From an uncultured Oscillospiraceae bacterium (GTDB lineage: Bacteria; Bacillota; Clostridia; Oscillospirales; Acutalibacteraceae), in contig CAJUSM010000006.1 in assembly GCA_910588935.1 (NCBI GenBank), positions 1 to 61,166 of the forward strand: a DNA stretch of 61,166 nucleotides, given 5' to 3'. This document shows positions 16,480-30,426 of this stretch, in pieces; position 1 is the stretch's first letter, and each line of letters opens with the position of its first letter. Below the pieces are notes generated by a model. It made no database searches and was not told the DNA's origin. It was given only the letters and a program-made list of their open reading frames with translations. The translations under genes and the position numbers were made by a program.

Positions 16480-16501
16480 GCCGCCAGAAGCTTCTGGCGG
16501 C
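16480..16501. promoter_or_regulatory. Perfect 22-bp palindrome upstream of rpoB
   Basis: GCCGCCAGAAG followed directly by CTTCTGGCGGC. A T-rich tract follows only on the minus strand. It could be a terminator for minus-strand transcripts, a weak terminator after the PAP2 gene, or a protein-binding site. Confidence 0.5.
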
Positions 16502-16551
16502 GAAATTCTCAAGATAATGGAAAAAAATATAGAAAAACTCCCTGGCAGGGC

Positions 16552-16580
16552 TTGACAATACCGCGCAGGTGGTTTACAAT
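16552..16580 (+). promoter_or_regulatory. rpoB promoter
   Basis: Consensus TTGACA, 17 bp, TACAAT. It gives rpoB-rpoC a dedicated promoter and a leader of about 195 bases. Confidence 0.8.
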
Positions 16581-16783
16581 AATATACTGTATCATCATCG
16601 ATAAAAGCAGACCCGCTTGTATCTGGAAAAGAGTATAGCACAAGTGCCAGAAGGGTGTCAAGTGGTTCTCGCAAAAAAAGGTATTTTTTGTGTAATTTTA
16701 TGGGTGGGGAACAGCCGCCAGGCCAGCGGGCGCTGCCTGGACGGTTGCCAGAGAAATTCCAAAGATAGGAGTGGCTGTGCCAA

Positions 16784-19700
16784 ATGGTGAATGTAAAACC
16801 GGTCCAGTTGGGAAAAACGACGCGGATGAGCTTTGCCAAAATCGAGGAAGTCCTAAAAATGCCCAACCTCATCGAGATACAGAAAAACTCGTATGAGTGG
16901 TTCCTAAAGGAGGGCCTGAAAGAGGTTTTCCAGGACGTTTCCGGCATCACTGACTTTAACAATAATTTGATACTGGATTTCGTGGACTACAAGCTGGACG
17001 AAAAGCCCAACTACAGCGTTACCGAGTGTAAGGAGCGGGACGCGACCTATGCTGCGGCCCTTCGGGTAACGGCTCGGCTGCTCAACAAGGAGACAGGGGA
17101 GATCAAGGAATCTGAGGTATTTATGGGAGATTTCCCCCTTATGACCCAAAGCGGCACCTTTGTAATCAACGGGGCCGAGCGGGTCATTGTCTCCCAGCTG
17201 GTCCGTTCCCCAGGCGTGTATTTTAAAATGGATTACGACCGTTCCGGCAAGGAGCTGTACAGCTCTACCATTATCCCCAACAGGGGCGCCTGGCTGGAGT
17301 ATGAGAACGACGTAAACGACGTCTTTTATGTGCGTATTGATAAAAACCGCAAAATCCCCATTACAGTATTTATCCGCTGCCTGGGCCTGGGCACCGACCA
17401 GCAGATTTACGATATGTTTGGGGACGACGACCGCATTCGGGCCACCATAGAAAAGGACACCTGCAAGTCGGTGGAGGAGGCCCTGTTCGAAATTTACCGC
17501 AAGCTGCGGCCCAGCGAGCCCCCCACCATAGAGAGCGCCCAGGCCCACATTAACGGCCTGTTCTTCGACCCCCGGCGCTACGACCTCTCTCGGGTGGGCA
17601 GGTATAAGTACAACAAAAAGCTTCGGCTGGAGGGCCGGCTTGCCGGCCAAACCCTTTCTCAGCCAGTGGCGGACCCCGCCACCGGGGAGATTTTGGCCGA
17701 CGCCGGCGTTACCGTAAGCCGAGAGCTGGCCAAAAGCCTGGACGACGCGGGGGTAACAGAGGTTACGGTGCTGCTGGATGAGAAGGAGGTTAAAATCCTT
17801 TCTAACGGCATGGTGGATATTGGCCGGTACGTAAGCTTTGACGCCAAAGAGCTGTGCGGCATTAACGAGCGGGTAAGCTACCCTGTGCTTCGGGAAATTT
17901 TGGATGACTGCGGGGAGGACGAGGCCAAGCTGAAGGCCGCCCTCCGCCGGCGGCGGGGAGAGCTGATTCCCAACTATATTACGGTTGAGGATATTTTTGC
18001 CAGCATCAACTATATGAACTGCCTGGCTGTGGGCCTGGGCCTTACAGACGATATTGACCACCTGGGCAACCGGCGCATTCGCTGCGTGGGCGAGCTGCTG
18101 CAGAACCAGTTTCGCATTGGCTTTTCCCGGCTGGAGCGGGTGATTCGGGAGCGGATGACCCTGCAGGCCCAGGACCTGGAGCAGCTGACCCCCCATTCTC
18201 TCATCAATATCCGGCCGGTGGTGGCGGCCATTAAGGAGTTCTTTGGCTCCTCGCCTCTTTCCCAGTTTATGGACCAGACCAACCCCTTGGCAGAGCTGAC
18301 CCACAAGCGCCGGCTTTCCGCCCTGGGCCCTGGCGGCCTTTCTCGAGACCGGGCCAGCTTTGAGGTGCGGGACGTGCACTACACCCACTATGGCCGCATG
18401 TGCCCCATTGAGACCCCAGAAGGCCCTAACATCGGCCTAATCTCCTATTTGGCTACCTTTGCCCGGATTAATGAGTACGGCTTTATCGAGGCCCCTTTCC
18501 GCCGGGTGGACAAGGCCACCGGCCAGGTGACCAACGAGGTTACCTACATGACCGCCGACGTGGAAGACGCCTATATTGTGGCCCAGGCCAACGAGCCCCT
18601 GGACGAGGAGGGGCGCTTTGTGCACGACCGGGTGGTAGCCCGGTACCGAGACGAGTTTGTGGAAGTGGAGCCTGGCCGGGCGGACTACATGGACATTACC
18701 CCCCGGATGATGGTTTCTGTAGCCACGGCCTGCATTCCGTTTTTGGAGAACGACGACGCCAACCGGGCCCTGATGGGCTCTAACATGCAGCGCCAGGCGG
18801 TGCCCCTGATTAAAACCGAAAGCCCCATTGTGGGCACAGGCATGGAGTACAAGGCCGGGGTAGACTCTGGCGTGTGCGTGCTGGCCAAGCGGGGGGGCGT
18901 GGTAAGATCTGTAAACGCCAACCTGGTGCGGGTAACCGCGGACAACGGGGACATTGACAGCTACGAGATCATTAAGTTTATGCGCTCCAACCAGAGCACC
19001 TGCATCAACCAGGTGCCTGTGGTGGACGTAGGCGAGCGGGTGGAGGAAGGCTCTGTGATCGCCGACGGCCCGGGCATTAAAAACGGCGAAGTGGCCCTGG
19101 GCAAAAACGCCCTGATCGGCTTTATGACCTGGGAGGGCTACAACTACGAGGACGCGGTGCTGCTTAACGAAAAAATTGTGCGCAACGATGTATATACCTC
19201 TATCCACATTGAGGAATACGAGATGGAGGCCCGGGACACCAAGCTGGGCCCGGAGGAGATTACCAGGGACATTCCCAACGTAAACGAGGAGCTTTTGCGG
19301 GATTTGGACGACCGGGGCATTATCCGGGTGGGCGCGGATGTGCGCGCCGGGGATATTCTGGTGGGCAAGGTAACCCCCAAGGGCGAAACCGAGCTTACCG
19401 CCGAGGAGCGGCTGCTCAGGGCCATCTTTGGCGAAAAGGCCCGGGAGGTCCGAGACACCTCTCTCCGGGTGCCCCACGGCGAGTACGGCGTGGTGGTAGA
19501 CGTAAAGGTCTTTACCCGTGAGAACAGCCACGACGAGCTCTCCCCTGGGGTAAACAAGGTGGTGCGCTGCTATATTGCCCAAAAGCGGAAAATCAGCGTG
19601 GGCGATAAGATGGCCGGCCGCCACGGCAACAAGGGCGTGGTCTCTCGTATTCTGCCGGAAGAGGAGATGCCCTTTTTGCCCGACGGCACCCCCCTGGATA

Positions 19701-20515
19701 TTGTGCTGAACCCCTTGGGCGTGCCCAGCCGTATGAACATTGGCCAGGTGCTGGAGGTGCACCTGGGCATTGCCGCCCGGGCTTTGGGCTGGAAGATTAT
19801 GACCCCTGTGTTTGACGGGGCCCACGAGGCGGACATTCGGGAATGCTTTAGAATGAACAACCTGAATGAGGACGGAAAGTTCTGGCTTCGGGACGGCCGT
19901 ACCGGCGAGTACTTTGACAACCCGGTTACTGTGGGCTATATGTACTACCTAAAGCTCCACCACCTGGTAGATGACAAAATCCACGCCAGAAGCACCGGCC
20001 CCTACTCTTTGGTTACCCAGCAGCCTTTGGGCGGCAAGGCCCAGTTTGGCGGCCAGCGCTTTGGCGAGATGGAGGTGTGGGCCCTGGAGGCCTACGGCGC
20101 GGCCTATACCCTGCAGGAAATTCTAACCGTGAAATCTGACGACGTGGTGGGCCGGGTAAAAACCTACGAGGCCATTGTAAAGGGCCAGAATATTCCCACC
20201 CCCGGCATTCCGGAAAGCTTTAAGGTGCTGATTAAGGAACTCCAGTCTTTGGGCCTGGATGTAAAGGTGCTCAATGGCGCCAACGAGGAAATCGACCTGA
20301 AGCAGACCTTTGACGACGACGATATCGGCCTGAACCAGGGCGGCGACATGTTTGACGAGGAAAATGTGGCCGACAGCCTGGACGGCTACTCTATGGAGGA
20401 CGAGGACGGGGAGCCCCTGGCCGAAGACGAGGAGGATGAGTTTGACCAGGGCGACGGCCTGGACGATGAAGACTTTGGCCTGGATGACGATATGGACGAT
20501 GAGGACGCGTTCTAA
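16784..20515 (+). CDS. rpoB: RNA polymerase beta subunit
   Basis: 1243 residues, full length. It forms the catalytic core of RNA polymerase with the beta-prime subunit. The rifampicin pocket is at about residues 487-520 (SPLSQFMDQTNPLAELTHKR then RLSALGPGGL). The usual resistance positions Gln, Asp, His, Arg and Ser carry the sensitive residues, so a rifampicin-sensitive enzyme is predicted. GEKAREVRDTSLRVPHGE and the C-terminal KAQFGGQRFGEMEVWALEAY are conserved. The last 65 residues are a very acidic tail rich in Asp and Glu. The ATG start MVNVKPVQLGKTTRMSF matches the family; AGGAG is upstream. It is followed 30 bp later by rpoC. Confidence 0.98.
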   Translation: MVNVKPVQLGKTTRMSFAKIEEVLKMPNLIEIQKNSYEWFLKEGLKEVFQDVSGITDFNNNLILDFVDYKLDEKPNYSVTECKERDATYAAALRVTARLLNKETGEIKESEVFMGDFPLMTQSGTFVINGAERVIVSQLVRSPGVYFKMDYDRSGKELYSSTIIPNRGAWLEYENDVNDVFYVRIDKNRKIPITVFIRCLGLGTDQQIYDMFGDDDRIRATIEKDTCKSVEEALFEIYRKLRPSEPPTIESAQAHINGLFFDPRRYDLSRVGRYKYNKKLRLEGRLAGQTLSQPVADPATGEILADAGVTVSRELAKSLDDAGVTEVTVLLDEKEVKILSNGMVDIGRYVSFDAKELCGINERVSYPVLREILDDCGEDEAKLKAALRRRRGELIPNYITVEDIFASINYMNCLAVGLGLTDDIDHLGNRRIRCVGELLQNQFRIGFSRLERVIRERMTLQAQDLEQLTPHSLINIRPVVAAIKEFFGSSPLSQFMDQTNPLAELTHKRRLSALGPGGLSRDRASFEVRDVHYTHYGRMCPIETPEGPNIGLISYLATFARINEYGFIEAPFRRVDKATGQVTNEVTYMTADVEDAYIVAQANEPLDEEGRFVHDRVVARYRDEFVEVEPGRADYMDITPRMMVSVATACIPFLENDDANRALMGSNMQRQAVPLIKTESPIVGTGMEYKAGVDSGVCVLAKRGGVVRSVNANLVRVTADNGDIDSYEIIKFMRSNQSTCINQVPVVDVGERVEEGSVIADGPGIKNGEVALGKNALIGFMTWEGYNYEDAVLLNEKIVRNDVYTSIHIEEYEMEARDTKLGPEEITRDIPNVNEELLRDLDDRGIIRVGADVRAGDILVGKVTPKGETELTAEERLLRAIFGEKAREVRDTSLRVPHGEYGVVVDVKVFTRENSHDELSPGVNKVVRCYIAQKRKISVGDKMAGRHGNKGVVSRILPEEEMPFLPDGTPLDIVLNPLGVPSRMNIGQVLEVHLGIAARALGWKIMTPVFDGAHEADIRECFRMNNLNEDGKFWLRDGRTGEYFDNPVTVGYMYYLKLHHLVDDKIHARSTGPYSLVTQQPLGGKAQFGGQRFGEMEVWALEAYGAAYTLQEILTVKSDDVVGRVKTYEAIVKGQNIPTPGIPESFKVLIKELQSLGLDVKVLNGANEEIDLKQTFDDDDIGLNQGGDMFDEENVADSLDGYSMEDEDGEPLAEDEEDEFDQGDGLDDEDFGLDDDMDDEDAF

Positions 20516-20545
20516 ATTAGTGCGAAAGGAAAGTGGTTTCTGCTT

Positions 20546-24199
<3,654 letters not shown>

Positions 24200-24343
24200 G
24201 GCGGCGGGAGGCTTGCCTCTTTCTCGCCCTTTTGGGGCAAGGAAAGGCGGTTCTTCCTAAGGCAAACATCATCTTTCAAGAGGGCTTTGGGCGGCGGGTT
24301 TTGTGCGTTTCTCCCTTTTTTCCCCATTCCCCCACATCTCCCC

Positions 24344-24373
24344 TTGACAGAACACAGCATATGGTGCTATAAT
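24344..24373 (+). promoter_or_regulatory. rpsL promoter
   Basis: TTGACA, 18 bp, TATAAT, full consensus in both boxes. The leader is about 100 bases. It separates expression of the ribosomal protein and elongation factor genes from rpoBC. Confidence 0.8.
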
Positions 24374-24477
24374 TCGCAAGATGGGCAAGAGGGCAAAGAA
24401 CAGCCCCCGCCAAAAAAATCCGGCGAAAAGGCAAAAGCCTTTTGCATATATTACTTTTTACAGAAGGAGGTGCAGCT

Positions 24478-24900
24478 ATGCCTACTTTTAACCAGCTGGT
24501 TAAAAACGGCAGGTCCGACGTAATCAAAAAGTCCAAGGCCCCCGCTCTTTTAAAGGGCTGGAACTCTAAGAAGCGCTCGGCCATTGACCAGGATTCTCCC
24601 CAAAAGCGGGGGGTGTGCACAACCGTTACCACCCGTACACCCAAAAAGCCTAACTCCGCCCTGCGCAAAATCGCCCGTGTCCGCCTTTCCAACGGCATTG
24701 AGGTTTTGTGCTATATCCCCGGCGTTGGCCACAACCTGCAGGAGCACAGCGTGGTTATGATTCGCGGCGGCCGTGTGCGCGACCTGCCCGGCGTGCGTTA
24801 CCACATTATCCGCGGCGTTCTGGATACCCAGGGCGTTGCCAAGCGGATGCAGGCCCGCTCCAAGTATGGCGCGAAGCGGCCCAAGGCCGGCAAGAAGTAA
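24478..24900 (+). CDS. rpsL: Small ribosomal subunit protein S12 (uS12)
   Basis: 140 residues. S12 sits at the decoding centre of the 30S subunit. The conserved core TRTPKKPNSALRKIARVRLS and GGRVRDLPGVRYHIIRG are unchanged. The Lys positions that change in streptomycin resistance carry Lys, so a sensitive ribosome is predicted. The first SD in the window with full complementarity, AGAAGGAGGTG, precedes the ATG at 24478. The gene begins a block rpsL-rpsG-fusA-tuf. The ribosomal L7Ae-like gene often found between rpoC and rpsL in Firmicutes is absent. Confidence 0.98.
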   Translation: MPTFNQLVKNGRSDVIKKSKAPALLKGWNSKKRSAIDQDSPQKRGVCTTVTTRTPKKPNSALRKIARVRLSNGIEVLCYIPGVGHNLQEHSVVMIRGGRVRDLPGVRYHIIRGVLDTQGVAKRMQARSKYGAKRPKAGKK

Positions 24901-25080
24901 GATTTTAAGAGCGATTCTCTAAGCTATTCGGCTTAATTTATATAGATTTTCAAACTTGGCGAAGCTAATGTTTTGGGGGTCAGAATAAATTGCCTTTTAG
25001 CTGACCGGAGGCTTTCGGGAAAAAATTTTTTCGGCTGCTTTCGAGTACCGATGAATTCATTTTATGAAGGAGGGAAGATT

Positions 25081-25551
25081 ATGCCTAGAAGAGGCAATGT
25101 GGCAAAGCGCGACGTTTTGCCCGACCCCCTGTACAACTCTAAGCTGGTAACCAGGCTGATCAACAGCGTAATGCTGGACGGCAAGAAGGGCGTGGCACAG
25201 AAAATTGTGTACGGCGCTTTTGAAATTGTGCAGGAAAAGACCGGCAAGGAGCCCTTGGAGGTTTTTGAGCAGGCCATGGAGAACGTAATGCCCAGCCTGG
25301 AGTGCAAGTCCCGCCGTGTGGGCGGCTCCACCTACCAGGTGCCCATGGAGGTGCGCCCCGAGCGCAGGCAGACCCTGGGCCTGCGGTGGATGACCAGCTT
25401 TGCCCGGGCCCGCAACGAGCGGACCATGCGGGAGCGGCTGGCCGGCGAGATTTTGGACGCCACCAACGGCGCCGGCGGCGCGGCCAAAAAGCGGGACGAT
25501 ACCCACAGAATGGCAGAGGCCAACCGGGCCTTTGCACACTATAGATGGTAA
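25081..25551 (+). CDS. rpsG: Small ribosomal subunit protein S7 (uS7)
   Basis: 156 residues, typical length. S7 nucleates assembly of the 30S head. It begins MPRRGNVAKRDVLPDPLYNS and contains KVTRLINSVMLDGKKGVAQK-like and RKSRRVGGSTYQVPMEVRPE segments that bind 16S rRNA. GAAGGAGGG is placed just before the ATG at 25081. The 180-base spacer after rpsL is long for this pair and contains short inverted repeats (TAAGC/GCTTA near 24918, GAAAAAATTTTTTC near 25019). These might be involved in S7 feedback or processing, as known for the str operon of other bacteria, but this is untested. Confidence 0.97.
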   Translation: MPRRGNVAKRDVLPDPLYNSKLVTRLINSVMLDGKKGVAQKIVYGAFEIVQEKTGKEPLEVFEQAMENVMPSLECKSRRVGGSTYQVPMEVRPERRQTLGLRWMTSFARARNERTMRERLAGEILDATNGAGGAAKKRDDTHRMAEANRAFAHYRW

Positions 25552-25592
25552 GGCATGCTTTTGGGTGCCTATAAGGAGGAAGAGACTGATTT

Positions 25593-27689
25593 ATGGCCAG
25601 GCAGGTACCACTAGAATTGACCAGAAACATCGGCATTATGGCCCATATCGATGCCGGTAAGACGACTACGACAGAGCGTATCCTGTTTTATACAGGCGTC
25701 AACTACAAAATAGGCGAAACCCACGAGGGCGCCGCCACCATGGACTGGATGGCCCAGGAGCAGGAGCGCGGCATTACCATTACTTCGGCTGCCACCACCT
25801 GCTTTTGGCCGGACCGCAACGGCAAGCAGAACCGCATTAACATTATCGACACCCCCGGCCATGTGGACTTTACCGTGGAGGTACAGCGCTCCCTGCGGGT
25901 GCTGGACGGGTCTGTTACCGTGTTCTGCGCCAAGGGCGGCGTAGAGCCCCAGTCTGAAACCGTGTGGCGCCAGGCGGACGAGTACAAGGTTCCCCGCATG
26001 GCGTATGTAAACAAAATGGACATTATGGGCGCGGACTTTTACCGGGTGGTTCAGATGATGAAGGACCGCCTGAAGTGCAACGCGGTGCCCATTCAGCTGC
26101 CCATTGGGGCCGAGGACTCCTTTAAGGGCCTAATCGACCTGGTAAAGATGAAGGCCTATGTGTACTACGATGACCTGGGCAAGGATATCCGGGAAGAGGA
26201 AATCCCCGAGGATATGAAGGAGCTTGCCGAAAAGTACCGGGGCGAAATGGTAGAGCACGTGGCAGAGCAGGACGATACCCTGATGGAGAAGTACCTCTCT
26301 GAAGAGGAGATCAGCGAAGAGGAGATTAAGGCCTGCATCCGCAAGGCCACCATTGCCAACCACATGGTGCCTGTTACCTGCGGCACCTCTTACCGCAACA
26401 AGGGCGTGCAAAAGCTGCTGGACGCTATTGTGGACTATATGCCCGCCCCCACCGATGTGCCCCCCATTAACGGCACCAACCCCGACACCGAGGAGGAGGA
26501 GGTCCGGCATTCCTCTGACGAGGAGCCCTTTGCCGCCCTGGCTTTTAAGATTGCCACAGACCCCTATGTGGGCAAGCTGTGCTTCTTCCGGGTATATTCC
26601 GGCTCTGTAGAGGCGGGCGCCACGGTTTATAACTCGGTAAAGGACAACAACGAGCGCATGGGCCGTATTGTGCAGATGCACGCCAACGACCGCAAGGACA
26701 TTGACCGGGTTTACGCCGGCGATATTGCCGCTGCCGTGGGCCTGAAGAACACCACCACCGGCGATACCCTTTGCGATGAAAAGCACCCGGTTATTCTGGA
26801 GTCTATGGAGTTCCCGGAGCCTGTAATCCGTGTGGCCATAGAGCCCAAGACCAAGGCCGGCCAGGAGAAAATGGGCATTGCCCTCTCTAAGCTGGCAGAG
26901 GAAGACCCCACCTTTAAGGCCTATACCGATGAGGAAACCGGCCAGACCATTATTGCCGGCATGGGCGAGCTCCACCTAGAAATTATTGTGGACCGCCTGC
27001 TCCGGGAGTTTAAGGTGGAGGCCAACGTGGGCAAGCCCCAGGTGGCCTACAAGGAGACCATCCGCAAAGAGGCCAGCACCGACACCAAGTATGCCCGGCA
27101 GTCTGGCGGTAAGGGCCAGTATGGCCATGTTAAAATCCGCATTGAGCCCAACCCCGCGGGGGGCTACGAGTTTGTCAATGCTGTTGTGGGCGGCGCCATC
27201 CCCAAAGAATATATCCCGGCGGTTGACCAGGGTATTCAGGGCGCCATGCTCACAGGCGTTTTGGCTGGGTACAATGTAGTGGACGTAAAGGTTACCCTGT
27301 ACGACGGCTCTTATCACGAGGTAGACTCCTCTGAAATGGCATTTAAAATCGCCGGCTCTATGGCCTTTAAAGAGGCCATGCGCAAGGCCGACCCGGTGCT
27401 GATGGAGCCCATTATGAAGGTAACCGTAATTACCCCCGAAGAGTATATGGGCGACGTAATTGGCGACCTGAACTCCCGGCGCGGCATGATTTTGGGCATG
27501 GACGCCCTGCCCGGCGCCCAGCAGGTAAACTCTGAGGTGCCCCTTTCTGAAATGTTTGGCTACGCCACAGACATGCGGTCTAAAACCCAGGGCCGGGGCC
27601 AGTATACCATGGAGCCCGCCCACTATGCCGAGGTGCCCAAGAATATTTCTGAGAAGATCATCAGCGATCGGGGCAAAAAGTCCGAGTAA
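25593..27689 (+). CDS. fusA: Elongation factor G
   Basis: 698 residues. This GTPase moves tRNA and mRNA through the ribosome. The G1 motif is AHIDAGKTTTTERIL, G2 region RGITITSAATT, G3 DTPGHVDF and G4 NKMD. Domains III-V follow with GMGELHLEIIVDRLLREF and GQYGHVKI. This is canonical EF-G, clearly different from the TetM-like GTPase at 58951. AAGGAGGAAG lies upstream of the ATG at 25593. It is 41 bp after rpsG and followed by tuf, which also has its own promoter. Confidence 0.98.
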   Translation: MARQVPLELTRNIGIMAHIDAGKTTTTERILFYTGVNYKIGETHEGAATMDWMAQEQERGITITSAATTCFWPDRNGKQNRINIIDTPGHVDFTVEVQRSLRVLDGSVTVFCAKGGVEPQSETVWRQADEYKVPRMAYVNKMDIMGADFYRVVQMMKDRLKCNAVPIQLPIGAEDSFKGLIDLVKMKAYVYYDDLGKDIREEEIPEDMKELAEKYRGEMVEHVAEQDDTLMEKYLSEEEISEEEIKACIRKATIANHMVPVTCGTSYRNKGVQKLLDAIVDYMPAPTDVPPINGTNPDTEEEEVRHSSDEEPFAALAFKIATDPYVGKLCFFRVYSGSVEAGATVYNSVKDNNERMGRIVQMHANDRKDIDRVYAGDIAAAVGLKNTTTGDTLCDEKHPVILESMEFPEPVIRVAIEPKTKAGQEKMGIALSKLAEEDPTFKAYTDEETGQTIIAGMGELHLEIIVDRLLREFKVEANVGKPQVAYKETIRKEASTDTKYARQSGGKGQYGHVKIRIEPNPAGGYEFVNAVVGGAIPKEYIPAVDQGIQGAMLTGVLAGYNVVDVKVTLYDGSYHEVDSSEMAFKIAGSMAFKEAMRKADPVLMEPIMKVTVITPEEYMGDVIGDLNSRRGMILGMDALPGAQQVNSEVPLSEMFGYATDMRSKTQGRGQYTMEPAHYAEVPKNISEKIISDRGKKSE

Positions 27690-27703
27690 TCGGCAAAAAT
27701 TAC

Positions 27704-27732
27704 TTGATTTTTCGGCGCTTTGTTGGTAAAAT
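27704..27732 (+). promoter_or_regulatory. tuf promoter
   Basis: TTGATT, 17 bp, TAAAAT, in the fusA-tuf gap. It would add extra tuf transcripts to read-through from rpsL. Confidence 0.6.
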
Positions 27733-27784
27733 GAAAACAAGGCTAGCTGAGCATATTATATCATTGCGAGGAGGCAATTTCCCA

Positions 27785-28987
<1,203 letters not shown>

Positions 28988-28998
28988 AAGATAAAAAA

Positions 28999-29026
28999 GG
29001 AGACCTCCGATTGGGGGTCTCTTTTT
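28999..29026. terminator. Terminator after tuf
   Basis: GAGACCTCC, gatt, GGGGGTCTC, TTTTT on the plus strand, with A-rich DNA on the other side. It is only 14 bp from the convergent GNAT stop and may serve both genes. Confidence 0.85.
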
Positions 29027-29039
29027 CTATTTGGAGCAA

Positions 29040-29855
29040 TTACAGGGAAACATGGGCCGTGATGCTGTTCTGCCCGTTGACCTTGACAAAGCCCATGGAG
29101 GCATACAGCGCGATGGCGGGAATATTGTCAACATTTACGGTAAGCACCATGGCCTTGGGCCGGTTTAGCTCAATGGCCTTGGCCAGCATGGCCTTTGCCC
29201 AGCCTTTGCGCCGGTGGCTCTCCTTGACGAATACATGGAAGGGCTCATTCTCCTCATAATTGGTGGTAATATCAATGTAGCCCACCACCTCCCCCTCTTC
29301 CACGGCCAGGATGACTCGAAAACGCTCTGGGGCGTCAAGAATCTTTTCCGCGGTCCAGTACATATCAGTGGCGTGTATGGCTGTATAGCCCTCCCGGTGC
29401 CTGGGGCTGTATAGCTCTGCCTGAGGCTCGCCCTCCCAGGCGGTTTCTCCCGCCAGGGCCATCTTTTGCTGCTCTGGGTCGAAAGCCGCGGCAAGGCGCT
29501 CTAGCTGGCTATGCAGAAAAAGATTGCCGGGATTATACACGAAATCACATTGCCAGCCAGGGTATCGCGCTTTCAAAAAAGCCAGCAGCTCTTCATAAGC
29601 CTCAGGGAGCCGGGAGAAGCTCATAAGCATTTCCAGGTACTGCTCAGAGCCTTCTACAAAGAACACAAAGAGCCCGAGAATGGTATCCTGCTGAAAATAG
29701 CCCAACACCAGCTTGTTGGACTGGCTGGGGGCGTCCTGCAGGCGGGTGAACAGCTCTTCATCGCTGGAATAGATCGGTATATGGTAACAGGGGTCGCTGT
29801 TGATCTCTTTGGCAAAATCCAGGTGCTCTTGGACGTTCCCTAATCTTTTAATCAT
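29040..29855 (-). CDS. GNAT-family N-acetyltransferase
   Basis: 271 residues. The C-terminal half is a GNAT fold: VILAVEEGEVVGYIDITTNY, FVKESHRRKGWAKAMLAKAI, which is the acetyl-CoA binding motif A with RRKGWA, and the closing ALYASMGFVKV. The N-terminal half (about 1-130) looks like a degenerate second GNAT-like or lipid-type domain without a clear acetyl-CoA loop. The substrate is unknown. AGGAGG precedes the ATG at 29855. It is a single gene convergent with tuf. Confidence 0.85.
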   Translation of the reverse strand: MIKRLGNVQEHLDFAKEINSDPCYHIPIYSSDEELFTRLQDAPSQSNKLVLGYFQQDTILGLFVFFVEGSEQYLEMLMSFSRLPEAYEELLAFLKARYPGWQCDFVYNPGNLFLHSQLERLAAAFDPEQQKMALAGETAWEGEPQAELYSPRHREGYTAIHATDMYWTAEKILDAPERFRVILAVEEGEVVGYIDITTNYEENEPFHVFVKESHRRKGWAKAMLAKAIELNRPKAMVLTVNVDNIPAIALYASMGFVKVNGQNSITAHVSL

Positions 29856-29952
29856 AATGAATCCTCCTATTGGTTTATTATAGCACAGGGGAGGGGGGCA
29901 GTCAATGGAAGGAAAGCGGTAGGGACTGTGCAGCCAAGGAGATAAAGGTAAG

Positions 29953-30110
29953 CAAGAGAAGAAAAAAACCAGCTCTCAGATGCCGAGAGAAAATGGGAAA
30001 AGTTTCGCCTGCGGGGTGTGGGGCGGCGCCCCACGACCTTGCCCCAGGCCATCCATCACAAAAAATAATTCGGGATGAAATCCCAACAGAACGAAATTTT
30101 TCCACTTCCC
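29953..30110 (+). repeat. Modular hairpin-rich intergenic repeat, copy 2
   Basis: Landmarks in order: AGAGAAGAAAAAA, CTCTC..GAGAG hairpin, AAAAGTTTCG, GTGGGGCggcGCCCCAC hairpin (30018-30034), CCTTGCC, AAAAAATAATTCGGGAT(gaa)ATCCC. The same landmark words in the same order occur on the minus strand near carB (525-745), but the hairpins between are different sequences. Confidence 0.5.
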
Positions 30111-30186
30111 CTCATAAAATCCTGGTTTTGGGCACTCCCAAGGCGGCAGGAAGTGTCCGAACAAGGAGATAAAAAACCAGAATATA

Positions 30187-30310
30187 GAAGAAAAGGCGTA
30201 GCGAAACAGCAACGGCGCGGGACGCAAAAAGTCCGCGGGCTTCGCGAAGCAAAGTATTGCCTTTCTCAAGGCCGTGGGGTGGGGGAGAGGTCTCTGGTGG
30301 AGACCTCTCC
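30187..30310 (+). repeat. Modular hairpin-rich intergenic repeat, copy 3 (partial)
   Basis: Starts AGAAGAAAAGGCGTAGCGAAA like the other copies (AGAAGAAAAAGCGCAACGAAA near carB). It contains GCTTCGCGAAGC and ends in a perfect stem GGAGAGGTCT-ctggtgg-AGACCTCTCC at 30284-30310. Confidence 0.45.
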
Positions 30311-30426
30311 GGCCCGGTTTACGCCCCCCTCCGGTGGGTGCTGAATCCGCGCTACCGGCACACCGCGCCTAAGGCAAGGCTGAACCCTTAAAACCAGGCC
30401 AAAAAAGCAAAAGGAGCGTGGACAAC

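Larger units (their letters stand above)
16383..16783. other. Gap between the PAP2 gene and rpoB: palindrome, promoter and long leader
   Basis: 401 bp. It contains the palindrome at 16480-16501, the rpoB promoter at 16552-16580 and a leader of about 200 bases with CCAGGCCAGCGGGCGCTGCCTGG-type pairing near 16722-16740. No ribosomal protein gene is present. Confidence 0.6.
29856..30426. other. 571-bp gene-free interval rich in repeats and hairpins
   Basis: It holds two tandem modular repeats (29953-30110 and 30187-30310) and then about 100 bp with no clear feature before the SD of the HAD gene. Open frames in it lack SDs and show no protein-like composition. Confidence 0.6.

Noticed and set aside
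16904..18388. Long minus-strand frames across rpoB, rpoC, fusA and tuf
   Set aside because: They are antisense shadows of strongly conserved genes, with low-complexity His/Val/Gly-rich composition and no SD.
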